Shown here in pieces: positions 62,401 to 64,000 of a stretch of DNA of 64,000 bases. The notes beneath the pieces were generated by a model. That model searched no databases. It saw nothing but the letters and a program-made list of their open reading frames with translations, and was not told where the DNA came from. How positions within the stretch are numbered: the first letter of the stretch is position 1; every line of letters begins with the position of its first letter. Source of the stretch: Tetmemena sp. SeJ-2015 (taxonomy: Eukaryota; Ciliophora; Spirotrichea; Sporadotrichida; Oxytrichidae); the NCBI GenBank assembly GCA_027382625.1, contig JAJKFJ010021549.1:17448-81447 (forward strand), in the 5' to 3' direction. Position numbers and translations under genes: made by a program.

Positions 62401-64000
62401 AGTAAACGATTAATCGGAAATCGGAGGGAAACTTATCAACAGAGGAAGAAGATAAGCTTAGAGAAGCATTTACTGCTGCATGGATTAGTCAGCTATGACA
62501 TCTTTCTATGATAACACAACTATGCTTGCTGAGACTTCAGGTTTTCTGAATCATAATAATCAGTAAAGCTGCTACTATGAAAGTGGGCATCCCACCCATC
62601 AACTTATGAACATGCACTCATCTCGAGCTAAGCTTCTAGAAGTGAGTGGGAACCAATCAATGTTTTTAAAAAGTCCAAAGACAGCCACTGTCAGAGAGAC
62701 AGAGCAAATGTTCAAGGGCTTCTCATTTTACAGTGAGCCTTAAGAGGAAAGAGAGGTTCAAAGATAAATAAAAGAATACTTGAAACTCAAAGAATAATTT
62801 AAGAAGAAGAGTTTACAAGGGAAAATAAAGGCCTAGAAGTATGAAGATTTAAAACAGTAAGCCAGAGGGGACATTCCTCCTAAAGCGTAAAAGAGGGATC
62901 AGAACTTGAAAATTAACAGCTTTAAATTTTAAGTTCGTTTATATTTTAAGCATGAAAAACGCTACCTCAGCTATTTAGTCACTTTCCTAAGCTTAGAGTA
63001 TGAAAAGTATTCATCCAATAAATCAGGATAGGGATCCAATAAGTCAATTATCCCCAATTAGACCATAGAATCTGATTAATCAGATCAAGCAAGATTGCTC
63101 TATGCTGATTGAGGAAGAAGTGAGTATCGCCTAAGAGTTTAGTAGACTTGAGGAAGAAACAGATATAGATGAATTACCCAAGCCAAGAGATTAAATGATT
63201 AACAAAGTCAAAATAAACCATACCACAGAAAATAGTTTAACAAGAGCGAACCAAATGACTCAAAAGATATTTGAGAGCTACGCTTAAAGAAACCTCTCAC
63301 CTTCCTTGATCAAGGGAAGTAATTAAACTACAACTGCAAAAGAAAGGCAAGAATCAAAATAGATGAAGAGCTCTAATGATAATACACCCTTCAATTACTA
63401 CAGAGTGGAAAATTATGCCTAAAATAATTCTATAGCTTCTTCATAAATTAATAACCCGGATAATTCATCTAAGAAGCCAAAGTTTCTTCAGAAGTTTTAA
63501 ACCCTAAAAAGAAAAAAAATGAAAAGAAAAATTTATTAAAAGGTTTTCTCCCATTTAGACAAAGCAACAGCAATGATGTTGTTAATTAAAAAGCAAAAAC
63601 CCTTTAGTTCTCAGTGGTGTTCTTTTTAATAAGTAAAAAAATTTTATAGAAAATACTTTCGTGAGCGACTATACCCAAACCATCGCTCTATTCGAGCAAA
63701 ATAGAATAAAATTCTTACACGGGGGTAATAGAAACAAAAAGTGGTAACGTGGGGATTTCTATGTCCGCCAAAATTGTTACAGTTGGCCCAAAAATCTTCA
63801 ATAAAAACTGGTGAATAAATAATCTGCATGTAAAATATTTACTTTTATAGAACTAAATTTTAAATTTTTAAAATTTTCGAGGAAAAATATAACTATAAGA
63901 GTACATATAACTATAGTCATCTAAGGTTCGTAGCATGGAGCGATAAGAAACTTAATGGTTCAAAAGCCATCATTATCACTTTTGAAGCAAAAAACGCCCC

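Overview
This window is protein-coding eukaryotic DNA that only makes sense with the ciliate nuclear code: TAA and TAG are read as glutamine and TGA is the only stop. Conserved families (MAP kinase, AGC kinase, SPFH/band-7, Sac3/GANP, NOL9/Grc3 kinase, uL1m, serine carboxypeptidase, K+ channel, MORN, MYB) contain many in-frame TAA/TAG codons where Gln is expected and end at TGA. The sequence is AT-rich. Ordinary GT-AG introns are short (about 22-80 nt, one about 160 nt).

The main discovery is that many genes are also interrupted by short AT-rich segments that are not introns. Each lies between two copies of a 3-8 bp direct repeat. Removing one repeat copy plus the segment restores the reading frame and the conserved protein. 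I worked out 20 of these by hand, with excised units of 11-70 bp. This is the signature of MDS/IES/pointer architecture, so the window looks like germline (micronuclear) DNA of a ciliate, most like hypotrich spirotrichs such as Oxytricha, Stylonychia and Tetmemena. All genes I could follow are in linear, non-scrambled order. The species is not identifiable from what I can see.

Layout. 0-5.5 kb: unknown C-terminus, Gln-rich secreted-like protein, P-loop GTPase, isochorismatase-like hydrolase, small basic protein, EF-hand-like protein, mitochondrial uL1. 5.6-13.7 kb: two unknown minus-strand proteins, two disordered plus-strand proteins, a four-pass membrane protein, a double CCCH zinc finger. 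13.9-18.9 kb: Sac3/GANP mRNA-export protein facing an equilibrative nucleoside transporter-like gene. 19-26 kb: a cluster of minus-strand low-complexity genes (INO80E-like coiled coil, FG nucleoporin-like, Q-rich, MYB-SHAQKYF). 26-39.3 kb: disordered proteins, a MORN protein, large coiled-coil proteins. 39.5-49.5 kb: large charged protein, TGY MAP kinase, cysteine-less GPx-like protein, degenerate small Tim, large coiled-coil gene. 49.8-61.3 kb: unknown proteins, NOL9/Grc3 RNA kinase, SPFH protein, SNAPC3-like factor, carboxypeptidase-EGF protein, SK-like K+ channel. 61.3-64 kb: AGC kinase and a tail I could not assign.

Genes are packed tightly, often 0-300 bp apart and on alternating strands. 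No operon logic is implied. The set is mixed housekeeping and signalling. CDS coordinates below give the genomic span from start to final TGA, including introns and IESs. Where a start or end is uncertain, the entry says so.
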